Shown here piece by piece: positions 46,951-56,886 of a stretch of DNA of 64,000 bases. Source of the DNA: Cantharellus purpuraceus (Eukaryota; Basidiomycota; Agaricomycetes; Cantharellales; Hydnaceae); NCBI GenBank assembly GCA_025174535.1, contig JALBUN010000001.1, positions 3,472,001 through 3,536,000 on the forward strand, read 5' to 3'. Position 1 is the stretch's first letter. Every line of letters starts with the position of its first letter. A model generated the notes under the pieces. The model made no database searches. It was not told the DNA's origin and saw only the letters and a program-made list of their open reading frames with translations. Made by a program: the position numbers and the translations under genes.

Positions 46951-47494
46951 TCAAAGCAATGTGGGGCTGGGTTTATGAGGGTAGGCCTGGTGGAAATCAG
47001 AGATAATCTCCATCACATGTCCTAATTCCAAAGCTGGTAGCCAGGAGGTTTCTTTGTCTGTTCCTTCATATCCTGCCCACTTGACAAGGTATTGCAGTTT
47101 ACATTTTTGTCTCTTGTCGATCTTGGAGTCCAATATCTCTGATATCTCATACTCCAGTTCTCCATCTATGATGACAGGAGGGACTGGAGTTGGTTCTCAA
47201 CCGGAGAATGGATCTGGAGTTGAGGGTTCAAGCATGGAAACGTGGAAGATGGGGTGAATGGGGCACATGCTTTCTTGTAGATGGAGGGTAAAGGAGTTAG
47301 AGCCTGCTTGAGTGATGATTTCAAAAGGACCAAGGTATTTTTCTGATAGTTTCTTGGAAGGTCTTGTTGTACAGATATTGTCAGATTTGATGAAAACCTT
47401 GTCTCCAACCTTGAAGTCCAGGGCTGGAGATCAGTGACAGTCAGCAGAGGTGGAGTATCAGAGTTGAGCATCGGAGATGGTCTTTCAGAGATGC
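46951..47494 (-). pseudogene. Gypsy-C integrase tail and chromodomain
   Basis: Minus-strand chromodomain (KLQYLVKWAGYEGTDKETSW, 46951-47133) preceded by integrase C-terminal sequence to 47494, broken by frame changes. It abuts a Gypsy-C LTR in the same orientation. Confidence 0.7.
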
Positions 47495-48033
47495 TGTTAC
47501 GCACTGGGTCTGAATTGGGGATCGGAGGTTGGGTCGGAGGTCAGGTCAGAGGTTTGGTCGGAGTCGGAGAGGGAGTCAGGGCACGTCATGGGGGTTGGAA
47601 CGGACTTGGCTTCAGCTTATGTGCTGCGCCCTCACTAATACTGGTGTCCGAGATTTTGGAGACAGAGTACAACTTAGAGAGTTAGGATCGGACTTAGGAA
47701 CTAGGCATGATTCAATATTTGAACTGGGGAATGAAGTCCCCAGTTGAGCAGCTCAAATACATATTTGAAATCTAATAATTACTCTGGTGATGGGTCTCCA
47801 AGGCCAACAGCCTTACATGAGTATGTCCGAGTCCAATGGGGATGGATGTCCGGGTTCCTATGGTGATGCTGATGCATCAATCGGAACCAGAGACGGATGG
47901 GCAAGATTCAGTGGTGACTATCGGACAGGTAAATGGAGACGTGACGGTTCCCAAATGGAGTATAGATTTCATATGTGTGGGGATCTGAGTGGATCGGATG
48001 GGGATCTGGGCATTAATGAATATGGTCATAACA
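47495..48033 (-). repeat. Gypsy-C LTR (minus)
   Basis: 539 bp, TGTTACGCAC...GTCATAACA. The flanking 5-mers GATGC and GTATC do not match, so this is not a clean solo insertion. Confidence 0.8.
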
Positions 48034-48135
48034 GTATCTCTCCATCTAAGGCCGAGCCCCTGAGGCCTCATGTCCATGGATTGAATAGGTGAGATGGTTG
48101 GGTGCAGTCGGAGTTATACTGGGGGTCTGGAGACA

Positions 48136-48142
48136 TATAAAA
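48136..48142 (+). promoter_or_regulatory. TATA box upstream of the Zn2Cys6-like gene
   Basis: TATAAAA, 33 bp before the ATG at 48175. The position would leave almost no 5' UTR, so transcription may start close to the ATG. Confidence 0.35.
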
Positions 48143-49544
48143 GGAGGGGCATGATTGAGGTCTTATCCTCAACAATGTCAAACCCTTTGGCAAACATGAG
48201 CATGGCCGAGCTTGAGCAGTTGCTCTTGGCCCAACGGAAGGAAGAGGAAGAGGAGCAGAGACAGAAAGAGGAGGAGGAGGCAGAATGGAGATGGAAGGAG
48301 GAGGAGGCAGAATGGAGATGGAAGGAGGAGGAGGAGCAGAGACGAAAGGAGGAGCAGCAGCAGCAGAGATGGAAGGAGGAGGTGGAGATGGAATGGAGAA
48401 GGAAGGAAGAGGAAGAAGTGAAAGCTGAGTGAGCCCGCAGGGTCAAGGAACTTGCGGTTGCGATGGAGGCCGCAAGGCTGAAGGAAGTGGAAGAGCAGAC
48501 ACATGAGCTTGAAGCCACCATGGAGGTAGAGGAGGAGGTGACTGGGGCAGGGGCGACCAGTCACTCGGGGAGTCCAAGTGTGCCAATATGGGCAGGAACC
48601 CCTGAGGTCGCCATCATCTCGATTACGCAGACAGAGTCAACCCATCCGACAACTGCCCCTATGATGGACTCGCCGTTATGCCCGTGGTCACGGCCATTAT
48701 TTGTGGTGGGTGCGGCTGAGGAAGATGATGCAGCAGAGGTGGAGAGGGTGGAGGTGGAGGCGGATCCCAATGCCAATATGGAGCTCGACGCAAATGCAGA
48801 GCCTGAGGCGGGTGTGGATGTTGGGACGGATGCAGAGCTGGATCTGACTTCAAATTGCTACGAGGAGATGGCTTGGGTAGCCGCAGTTGAAGCTTGCAAA
48901 AGGGCGGAGCTCTATGCTGCTACCACCAAGAAGAACCTCAAGGTCACGATCTTTTCATTGAAGGTGCACCCAAGTGCTGATACAGAGAAGCAGGAGGCGG
49001 ACCAGAGGGTCATATGGTGCAAAGTGGAGAATCGTGTGTTGGCGACCCGTAAGAAGGAGCTGCATGTTGCTAGGTCAGTGATCCAGCTTCATAAGCGCGA
49101 GATGGAGAAGGCAGTGGCAGAACAACAGGACAAGGAGGAGGAGAGGGAGCACTTGGAGGCTGCATTGAGAAGGGGCAGACCACCCAAGGCTCTGGCTCCG
49201 ACGGAGCCATTTGGCAGGCCCAGTGTAATTTGCAACTTGTGTCGTGATGTGGGCGTGGAGTGTGTGTGGCCTACCAGTCCAACTCGCCGCCTTCGGTCCT
49301 GCAATCATTGTTGGGGTCAGAAAGGAGGGTGTAGGATCAATGGAAAGTTCGATCCCTGGAGTCAGAGCATCAAGCCCCGACTAGTGGTACAAGGAGGGGC
49401 AGAGAAAGAATCAGAAGGTCATCTGACCAAAAAGCGGTGGACGGAGATGGGTGCTGTGGCAGCTGGGGGTAGCGGTGTTGGATCAGAAGGGGCAACGACC
49501 GGTGCAGGTATGGGGCGTGTTGTTTTGGAACCCGCAAAATTATA

Positions 49545-50109
49545 GACGCTTGTTCGGAATCATGTCAGTATACAATATTCTGATGTATAGGAGATATACA
49601 TCAGAATTTCAATGATACATAAAGCCAGGGAGTTACAATTTGGATATCTTAAAAGATTTCGGATGTGTGAAATTTTCATAAATATAAACATATATTCTAT
49701 ATTTTAATAAACTTTAAAAGATAAGACATTTGGTTGAGATGAACATAATTATTTACATGGATATAATAGGAATGTATGTATTAATATAATTGGTATTATA
49801 TAGGGTATTTAGATATACAAATACCAGGTGGGGATTAAAGATAGTTCAAATTATGTTACAAGTATTGTATAAGAAAGAATCAATGATATTTGGATGTTCC
49901 CTCAAGAGAGTTGCCACCACTAAATGGGGAAAAAAGAATTATTTTTGATAATTATGCCAAAATATCAAAATATGTTTTAATCTAGTATATTGTGTAAAAT
50001 TTGAGAATCATGTTGAAATATGAAAATAAGTTTGAATTGAAGTGTATTGTATAAAATTTGAGGAAAATAGGTTGTACATACGTATTTGTTGTATTTCTGA
50101 ACAAGCGTC
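49545..50109 (+). repeat. Left terminal repeat of element X
   Basis: 565 bp, AT-rich, no ORF. Same length as 56887-57451, and I saw no difference between them by eye. A truncated third copy is at 36226-36726. Confidence 0.92.
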
Positions 50110-50642
50110 TTAGGAAAGTCTTGGAAACAAACACCTTTAATGCAGTGAAGCTACTTTTAAAACAAAGTAACTTAGTTAGGGCATAGTGGTAGATAATCTT
50201 GTTCTAACATGAGACTGTATGACTATCCCTCGTACTTTAGGGTGCAATACCATCAGATTTTCCATCCAAAGTGGTGGAAAATAATGATCCTGCTCCATAC
50301 TAGTATATAACTCTGTTAATTTCTGTTCCAGAAGTGTGCCATCAGTACATCTGTATAAAGTCAGTGATTGGAACCTTGATATTTATAAAGGAACTTACCT
50401 CAGAAACAAATCATGGAGGGATCCTATCCGAGATATATACCAATCATTAACTCTTCTATCAAACTCTATCTTGCATTGAAGCATAAAAGAGAGCATCTTC
50501 ATAATGCTTATAACATAAAAACATAATAATCATTTTATTAAGAAAGCAAGATGTATATATCTACTGCCTATACAAAATATCAAATGTTCAGAAAAAATGA
50601 TTATTATGTTTTTTCATTTCTGTTTTATAAGCAGAGAGGGAT
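50110..50642. other. Element X left interior, no gene seen
   Basis: AT-rich. An inverted pair of about 18 bp (AAAACATAATAATCATTT at about 50516 and its complement at about 50597) could form a stem-loop just before the first ORF. No coding sequence was recognised. Confidence 0.4.
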
Positions 50643-50891
50643 TTGAAAATGCCACAAATCTTTGAAGATATAAAAGCAATCAAAGGCTGGATAAGTGACA
50701 ATGATGCACTGATAAAAGCTATGGCAAGTCAAATGGAAGTAAAAGATGAATTAATATCTGATCTTATAAATGTCAAGTCTTGGATGAGTGAAAAGGATAG
50801 GCAGATCACTATGCTTGAACAACAGGTTAATTCCCAGAGTCAGGAAATTCAGGTGCTTAAGAAACAGGTTGAGGAAAAAATACAATTATAA
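50643..50891 (+). CDS. Element X coiled-coil ORF a
   Basis: 82 aa from the ATG at about 50649 or the upstream TTG-frame start. Helical, with heptad-like spacing (MLEQQVNSQSQEIQVLKKQV). It probably belongs with the next frame as one gene, since the two are separated by only a stop and a few bases. Not recognised. Confidence 0.4.
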   Translation: MKMPQIFEDIKAIKGWISDNDALIKAMASQMEVKDELISDLINVKSWMSEKDRQITMLEQQVNSQSQEIQVLKKQVEEKIQL

Positions 50892-50896
50892 CTACT

Positions 50897-51924
50897 TTGA
50901 CAGACAGGAAAGAGAATTTAGATGAATGGATGAGTGAAATGAATGATATTGTATCAGGATTTGGAACAGATATTCATAAACTTCAGAGACAGGTTAATAG
51001 GTGTGTTGCCACAATATCAGACCATGGAACAGATATTCATCAACAGGTCAATACACATAATGCAGAGAATCTTATATTGGACTATAGAACAGATATTCAT
51101 AAACTTCAGAAACAGGTTAATAGATGTATTGCAACAATATCAGACATTGTGGAATGGAAATCTGAAGTGCATGAGTGGATTGTAGAAACAGATGATACTG
51201 TAGTGGAACTTGGAACAGACATTAATAAACTTCAGAAACAGGGTGATAAATATAAAGCAATAATATCTGAGATTGTTGACTGGAAATTTGATATGAATCA
51301 CTGGGCTGGAAAACAAGAACAGGAGGTAACAAGGTTACAGGAAAATGGTACCAGAAAGGTGACATTTAAGATAGTGAAAAGAGGTGTAGACTATATACTT
51401 ATAGACTCAGATCAGTCTTGTAGACTAAATAGAATGGAATTATTCATAAATGGTGAGCCTAGAAAACTATCTACAATATATACTAGAAAGAATGAAATGT
51501 CATCATATGACGTAGATGGTAATAGGATTAATTTTCAAACATGGAAGCAAGGAATGACTCAAGGTTTAAGGCATCAAGAAAAAGGTCTAATGAACGATCT
51601 CAAACTCCTAGTTCAAGGCATCAAGAAAAAAGGTCTAAGGAACGATCTGATTCAGACTCTGATCAATCTGATTCAGACTCTGATCAATCTGATTCAGACT
51701 CTGATCAATCTGATTCAGACTCTGATCAATCTGATTCAGACTCTGATCAATCTGATTCAGACTCTGATCAATCTGATTCAGACTCTGATCAATCTGATTC
51801 AGACTCTGATCAATCTGATTCAGACTCTGATCAATCTGATTCAGACTCTGATCAATCTGATTCAGACTCTGATCAATCTCAAATTCCTAGTTCAAGAAAA
51901 AGATGTAGAGGGAGAACCCAGTAA
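50897..51924 (+). pseudogene. Element X coiled-coil / acidic-repeat protein
   Basis: The frame from 50897 has three imperfect repeats of a segment like TDIHKLQ-x-QVNRC-x-ATIS (about 50960-51150), then WKSEVHEWIVETDD-type helices. It then has a more globular part (VTFKIVKRGVDYILIDSDQS). Near 51541 the likely coding frame shifts to one reading MEARNDSRFKASRKRSNERS, followed by eleven 7-residue SDSDQSD units and a basic end (SSRKRCRGRTQ) stopping at 51924. The basic and acidic tail looks nuclear. The frame change implies a lesion or an unrecognised intron. No known family. Confidence 0.45.
51646..51879 (+). repeat. 21-bp coding minisatellite
   Basis: About 11 near-perfect copies of TCTGATTCAGACTCTGATCAA. 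In the favoured frame it encodes the acidic unit SDSDQSD; the alternative LIQTLIN reading is probably a shadow. Confidence 0.93.
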
Positions 51925-51994
51925 TGTAAGCCTCCGAAGACGTAGGATACAAGGTCACCTTGGAGTGAATGGCTGTCCATGAGCAGTCTAATGA

Positions 51995-52539
51995 TGTCCC
52001 TATCTGTCGTTTCATTTCTCCATGATTTCCCCTTTAGTAGCTCAACTTCACACGCATCGTCAGCTGGCTTGATCAGCATTTCTTGCATCATTTGCTCCTC
52101 ATATTGTGTCGTTGTGCCCTGGGAATTTTTATATAAAAGGGCGCTAGTTTTTGCCTTTGGAATCAAAAAACAAGTTTTCAGCCAACGCTCTAAGTCTACA
52201 CTCTACATCACAATCCATCATCTCTACACTGAGGTAAAACACCTTGGTTCAACGATCAGATTTCCCTCCGCCACCGAGAGGTTGCTTCTCCTGAAACCAG
52301 CTTTCGCGTACCTTCCAACCGGGCTCCGCATTGTCATCCAGTCACAGAGCACGATCAGCCATCGGGACCGACCTTTTGCTCCCATCCTCATCCAACCACA
52401 GAGCACTATCCCACTTCCCTGTTACGTATCCCTCGCCCTGATTGATCTTTGGAGTGCTGAACAACTGCGTTACACACCGTCTGCTTGCTAGGACCATTGC
52501 ACGCAGGCTTATAGGATCTATTCCATAAGCGAACCGACA
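51995..52539 (+). repeat. Truncated Gypsy-D LTR inside element X
   Basis: Matches 22677-23266 (TATATAAAAGGGCGCTAG near 52130, end GAACCGACA). The first 130 bp or so are missing and no target duplication is evident. It may have been carried into X or been truncated after insertion. Confidence 0.75.
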
Positions 52540-53031
52540 CCGAGTGACATCATCGGGCTGCTCAAGGACAACGATTCAATTATCTGGTACACCATGCCGC
52601 TGCAAAGTCTCACCTACTGTCTGCTCAGTAAGTGCATCATTATCAACCCTCACAGCCAAAAGGCTGTCCTTTGATAATGTGATCAAACTGCTCCTGACAA
52701 GGTGACCTTCCATCCGACGTCATTACCATGATATGATAATATCCAATCGGCTGGTACACCTATTTAGCTATGCAGCAAAGAATTTGGAATGAAAGACTGG
52801 CAAGATAGGAAACAAGGAACTGGTAGAAGAATGATAGATGAAAGGACAGGGAATTCTGTATGGGACTTTGTTGTAGTATTCAGAACGAGTGCATGCATCT
52901 GGCTATTGACAACTTTAGAAAATATATATAATTCAATTTATAAATATTAGATAAAAATATGGACATTCTGCTCTTCAGAACTATGCACATATCTAGTAAA
53001 TAAATTTTATATATCCTTCTTTATTGACATC
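52540..53031. other. Element X interior, no gene seen
   Basis: A hairpin at about 52637-52680 has outer arms CATTATCAA/TTGATAATG and a core ACAGCCAAAAGGCTGT. No coding sequence was recognised. The left part may be flanking or internal Gypsy-D sequence. Confidence 0.35.
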
Positions 53032-53199
53032 ATGGGTAAAGATAAGAAGTGCAATGATTGGAGTTCTCATGATCTTTGGGATTATGGTATAATGGTTGAC
53101 ACACAATGGACTAAACAGTTTTTTGAGACAGATTTTAGAGATATTACTTTAGATACTGATGATGAGATCCTCAGTTTTGATTACAAAAAGATGATGTGA
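53032..53199 (+). CDS. Element X small ORF 1 (55 aa)
   Basis: An ATG-to-TGA frame with an acidic, Trp- and Asp-rich composition (MGKDKKCNDWSSHDLWDYGI). First of a run of short same-strand ORFs. Not recognised. A 17-codon ORF follows at 53201-53254. Confidence 0.35.
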   Translation: MGKDKKCNDWSSHDLWDYGIMVDTQWTKQFFETDFRDITLDTDDEILSFDYKKMM

Positions 53200-53276
53200 A
53201 ATGTTTAAAGGAGTCTTCAAGAAAATTTTTACATACTTAGATAAGGAAGAATAAGGGAAAAAGTGCTTTAGAGGAA

Positions 53277-53522
53277 ATGACAATACCTTGCATTCAAACA
53301 TCGAGAAAAGTCCCCCAGTTTTACCTAGTAACTGTTACAAGAGAGCTTGATCATGCTATCACAGAAGGGTTGTTTTCAGAAGTGATAACAAATGTAAGGT
53401 GTTGTTTCCCTGTAACAGTAACAGGTATGAAACATATTAATAGTAGAAAGAATGTTCTACAGTGTTTTGAAGCATTTAAGAAGTTTGTAGATATACTTGA
53501 TAGGAAATTAGATGAGAAATAA
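53277..53522 (+). CDS. Element X small ORF 2 (81 aa)
   Basis: The frame starts ATGACAATACCT and encodes a mixed beta/alpha-like sequence (FYLVTVTRELDHAITEGLFS, FEAFKKFVDILDRKLDEK). No signal peptide, no known domain. Confidence 0.4.
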   Translation: MTIPCIQTSRKVPQFYLVTVTRELDHAITEGLFSEVITNVRCCFPVTVTGMKHINSRKNVLQCFEAFKKFVDILDRKLDEK

Positions 53523-53560
53523 TGAGTTTTGAAAATTAATATATAATAACCAGAGACACC

Positions 53561-53740
53561 ATGTTGAATATACCCGAGATTGGTGATAAGGTATCATTTA
53601 TCAATGCAAGAACACAAATGACAGTGACAGGTATTGTTACATTAGTAACTGGCACTTTGTCAGATGACACTTTGCTAATAACTGTTACTTATGATGACAA
53701 TGAGATTCAGCTACCACTACGTGCACTACAACAAGTATAA
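53561..53740 (+). CDS. Element X small ORF 3 (59 aa)
   Basis: Begins MLNIPEIGDKVSFINARTQM and is rich in alternating Val/Thr, suggesting a small beta-barrel-like fold. That is an inference from composition only. It follows ORF 2 by 38 bp on the same strand. Confidence 0.4.
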   Translation: MLNIPEIGDKVSFINARTQMTVTGIVTLVTGTLSDDTLLITVTYDDNEIQLPLRALQQV

Positions 53741-54032
53741 GATAAATCAGATAAGTGAATATGCAATATTTTTATTCACTCAAATGAAGGCATGTGTGGT
53801 GATAGTGAAAAATTCAAATTACTTGGAAGTGCAATCATATAACTACTACATCTGTAGTTACAGATTGTAAGGATATTAAATGTCCTAAGAGCTCTGAACA
53901 TTCAAAAATACTCATCATGATACTAATGGTACTTATTGTTGTGTGAACAAAAGTTCAAATCTTGAAATTATCCAAGTGAAAATAGATGAAAAATGTTGTG
54001 AGTGTAGAAACTAGGACTTTTAAATCAACTCC
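53741..54032 (+). other. Element X interior with Cys-rich remnant
   Basis: A short frame at about 53926-54014 ends ...DEKCCECRN and contains YCCVN; upstream stops prevent a complete ORF. Possibly the end of an intron-containing or decayed small Cys-rich gene. Confidence 0.25.
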
Positions 54033-54683
54033 TTATGAGGATTCTTTGAACATCTGATTTCTTATACTTTGGAATATAATGTCAATAGCATTAGAACACT
54101 CTTCAAACTGAGCTTCTATGCTGTATCCAGAGGAAGGATATACAACAATTGAAACACCCTGATTGTTATTGGTGGTTTCATATAATTTTAACCTACCATC
54201 CTTAGTTATGATCATACCATAGATTGTGATTTTACTTTTCTTGAAAACTCTCTGCTGTTGTTTCAATGCAACAACCATTGATGTAACCAAATTGTTATAC
54301 ACATCACAGTTCTTACAAGTTTCCCCAGCAATAGAAATATCACACTTCTTGCCAGTTTCTCTAGCAATAGAAATATTACAACTAGGCAGATTATCCTGTT
54401 GCATGGTTTGCAGACTTGACATACAATGATTTTGTTGAATCCAGGTTGAATTACTTATTTCATTGCCCTTTTCAATCATCTTATTGTACAGTGCTTCTGG
54501 TGTTTTATCTCTTTCCTGAGAAACCGATCCAGCTGGAAAGAAGTCCTTTGGGGGATTTCTTAATCTGAATTTTATGTAGATGGTGTCAGAGTCTATATAC
54601 AAAGGATTTTCATCATCCTCTGGTTCTTTTTTAACAAAGACAGTAGATATTTTACGAACAACTTGCTTAGAGACAGACAACAT
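54033..54683 (-). CDS. Element X antisense ORF (216 aa), unknown
   Basis: The only sizeable minus-strand ORF in X. It begins MLSVSKQVVRKISTVFVKKE, has a short internal duplication (ISIARETGKKCD / ISIAGETCKNCD) with four cysteines, and a C-terminal part that looks like a folded alpha/beta domain (KITIYGMIITKDGRLKLYE). Its start lies about 97 bp from the transposase start, so the two may share a divergent promoter. Not recognised. In Harbinger elements the second gene is often a Myb-like protein, but I see no Myb/SANT motif. Confidence 0.5.
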   Translation of the reverse strand: MLSVSKQVVRKISTVFVKKEPEDDENPLYIDSDTIYIKFRLRNPPKDFFPAGSVSQERDKTPEALYNKMIEKGNEISNSTWIQQNHCMSSLQTMQQDNLPSCNISIARETGKKCDISIAGETCKNCDVYNNLVTSMVVALKQQQRVFKKSKITIYGMIITKDGRLKLYETTNNNQGVSIVVYPSSGYSIEAQFEECSNAIDIIFQSIRNQMFKESS

Positions 54684-54779
54684 AGCTTCATAGAATACAT
54701 ATTATTTAATTTAAAATTCAATTATCAAAAAAATGAACATATTTTTGTTTTACTGTAATATAAGAGTATCTTAGTCAAA

Positions 54780-56253
54780 ATGCCCTCAGACCAGCAAAAA
54801 CGCACAAAGGAGCAAAAAGAGAAAGAGCAAAAAGAGAAAGAAGAAAAAGAGCTTCAGCAACTTAAAATGTGGAATGATCAAAGGGACAGAGCATATAATA
54901 AGTTGATGGACAATCATTGGAATTTTCTATACACAAAGTGGCCTGTCTTAGAACACAAAAATATCATAGAACAAAACTAAAAGATATGAATGACATGGAT
55001 GATGTAAAAAAAGTAGTATATAACAAGCTTGGACCAATACCAGTATTTTTCTTTCTTGTGGTATTGTTTTCAGTTGAAGAACATTCTACACCTTATAGAG
55101 AGATAGAAAAAGGCTTGTTAGTACTATATCATCTACTCAAAGGTCCTACTTATGAAGAAATAGGAAATTTCATGCCATCAAGTAGCTTTTATGATGTTCA
55201 TAAGGAATTTTATGGTCGTCTGCATCATCTTAACTTTGATCTAGATAAACAAGTTACTGATTCACTGCGTACAATGTTCTCAAATATAATAATAAGGATA
55301 TTATCAGCTCTTATAAAGAATCCTCCAAAAATGGAATCAGTGACATTACTTCTTGATGGTCATGATACAAGAGGAATTTTGATTGGATCGACATCTGAAG
55401 AGGGGTACTCACATAAATTTAAAAGGCAGGATTTCGTACTCAAGTATGCATTGACATTAATCAAATGGTTCTATTCACCTCACCTTCATTGGCATGTAAA
55501 CTAAATCCTGATGCAAAAATGTTTGTAGAGATGGCTGTATGGAATAAAATAGATAAGAATGATCAGATAGGCTTTGATGGAGCTTATCCATCTGCTATTC
55601 CAGAAGTAGTAAAGGCAAGTATATTAAAGCCTAAGAACTTCTTTTATCCTTTTCGGAAGCCAAAAATGTTGAACTTAAACCTGAAGAAAAGATTTTTAAT
55701 AAGAAGTTTGGTGCCTTTCGTTCAACAGTAGAAGCATTCTTTGGAGGGTTTGCAATATTGTTTGAAAAATTTGATAATAAGAGATCTATTAGAACTACAA
55801 ATCCTGCTGTCTTTAATCTGGAATTAAAGGTAGCATGTCTATTATGGAATATTAAGAAATTTGTAGAACTACGTAAGATCAAACCATCCCCTTATCATGA
55901 AAAATGGTGTGAACAATATTTTGATTACCCTGAGGAAGAGGACCCAGATATTGAGCCACCCAGATCATTACTGGAAAGAGCAGAAGATGTTGACAAGATG
56001 ACTCTATCTCAACAACGACTATTAGAAAGATGTGAGTATGATGTGGAGATGCATTATGAGACTGAAAATGAAGTAGAACAAATAATAAGGCAAAGAAAAA
56101 GGAAAGTACGTAGAATATTTAGTTAAATGGAAATGTTATGCAGAGAAAACTTGGGAAGCAACATCAAGCTTTAAATCTACAGAATGTATTAAAGAGTATT
56201 GGAAAGACAATAGTAATAGTATTATTGTATACCTATGCTACATTCAACTGTAA
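54780..56253 (+). pseudogene. Element X DDE transposase with C-terminal chromodomain (frameshifted)
   Basis: A Lys/Glu-rich N-terminus (MPSDQQKRTKEQKEKEQKEK) is followed by a helical domain and DDE_Tnp_4-like catalytic blocks: LLLDGHDTRG (first Asp, about 55355), GFDGAYPSAIP (second Asp, about 55574) and FGAFRSTVEAFFGGF (Glu, about 55715). The C-terminus is a chromodomain: EVEQIIRQRKR, then YVEYLVKWKCYAEKTWEA, ending near 56253. Frame changes occur near 54957, 55470, 55655 and 56100, mostly in A or T runs. It would cut and join DNA; the chromodomain could bias targeting to methylated histone H3. The copy is inactive as read. Confidence 0.72.
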
Positions 56254-56309
56254 ATTTTTTTTCCCAGAATAAAATTGAATATTTGTATGTTTTATACTTA
56301 TAGGTATCT

Positions 56310-56807
56310 ATGGAGACTGATCCATTACTGAAACAGCGTCTCAATCAACAGTTTTACCAAAAGCCTTTTCACAGCAATCCACACCGGCTAGCTAATTGTG
56401 CAACGTGTGACTGGTACCCCTTTGGGCAGTATCTGGACCGTTCATATGCTGAAGGTGAAGTGTTCCAGCTTTCAAAGTATCCTCATATCAAATATGTATT
56501 TCTTGGTCTACAACCTGATAAAATAGGCTATAATGAAAGTGATCCTATTTTTGTAGCAGAATTTGCAGGTTTTCTGAATAAAACCAACAGATTTGTAAGT
56601 GGTTCTGATCCAACCTCTGGATATGCACACATTATAACCACACATGTGAATCAGGCGTTTGTTAGACAGCCAGGCCCAGATATAAATAGGCAGAAACTAT
56701 ATCTTGGCCGTACAGTGCACATGATCTACATAACTAGTATTGGTATACTATTGGCTTTGCTGTGTTGGACAGTGTCCAGACATACCAATGAAGATAAGAA
56801 TTCATAA
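56310..56807 (+). CDS. Element X ORF with C-terminal membrane segment (165 aa)
   Basis: METDPLLKQRLNQQFYQKPF start. The middle part has a CATCDW motif and no known domain. A hydrophobic stretch MIYITSIGILLALLCW near residues 138-153 is followed by a short hydrophilic tail, suggesting a tail-anchored membrane protein. It lies between the transposase and the right terminal repeat. Not recognised. Confidence 0.45.
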   Translation: METDPLLKQRLNQQFYQKPFHSNPHRLANCATCDWYPFGQYLDRSYAEGEVFQLSKYPHIKYVFLGLQPDKIGYNESDPIFVAEFAGFLNKTNRFVSGSDPTSGYAHIITTHVNQAFVRQPGPDINRQKLYLGRTVHMIYITSIGILLALLCWTVSRHTNEDKNS

Positions 56808-56886
56808 TGGCATGTCTAAATCTATGGAGAAAGAAGCTTGTTGATGATATAAGGTGATGATTTTTGTTTTTAAAATGACCTCCCTA

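Noticed and set aside
48114..48564. Minus-strand Ser/Leu-rich ORFs opposite the Zn2Cys6-like gene
   Set aside because: They mirror the Glu/Lys/Arg-rich GAGGAG repeats of the plus-strand gene.
51597..51924. LIQTLIN repeat reading of the element X minisatellite as a real protein
   Set aside because: The neighbouring frame has a biologically plausible basic/acidic composition and ends cleanly, so the LIQTLIN frame is judged a shadow.
51992..52552. Alternative LTR boundaries TGATGTC...GACATCA for the Gypsy-D fragment in element X
   Set aside because: Inverted ends are suggestive, but the other Gypsy-D copy diverges after GAACCGACA, so that end was preferred.
54780..56253. Programmed frameshifting or introns as explanation for the transposase frame changes
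   Set aside because: Four changes, mostly one base in A or T runs, and no GT-AG pairs that restore frame; decay is simpler. Homopolymer sequencing error was considered, but the spliced host genes show none in over 7 kb of coding sequence.
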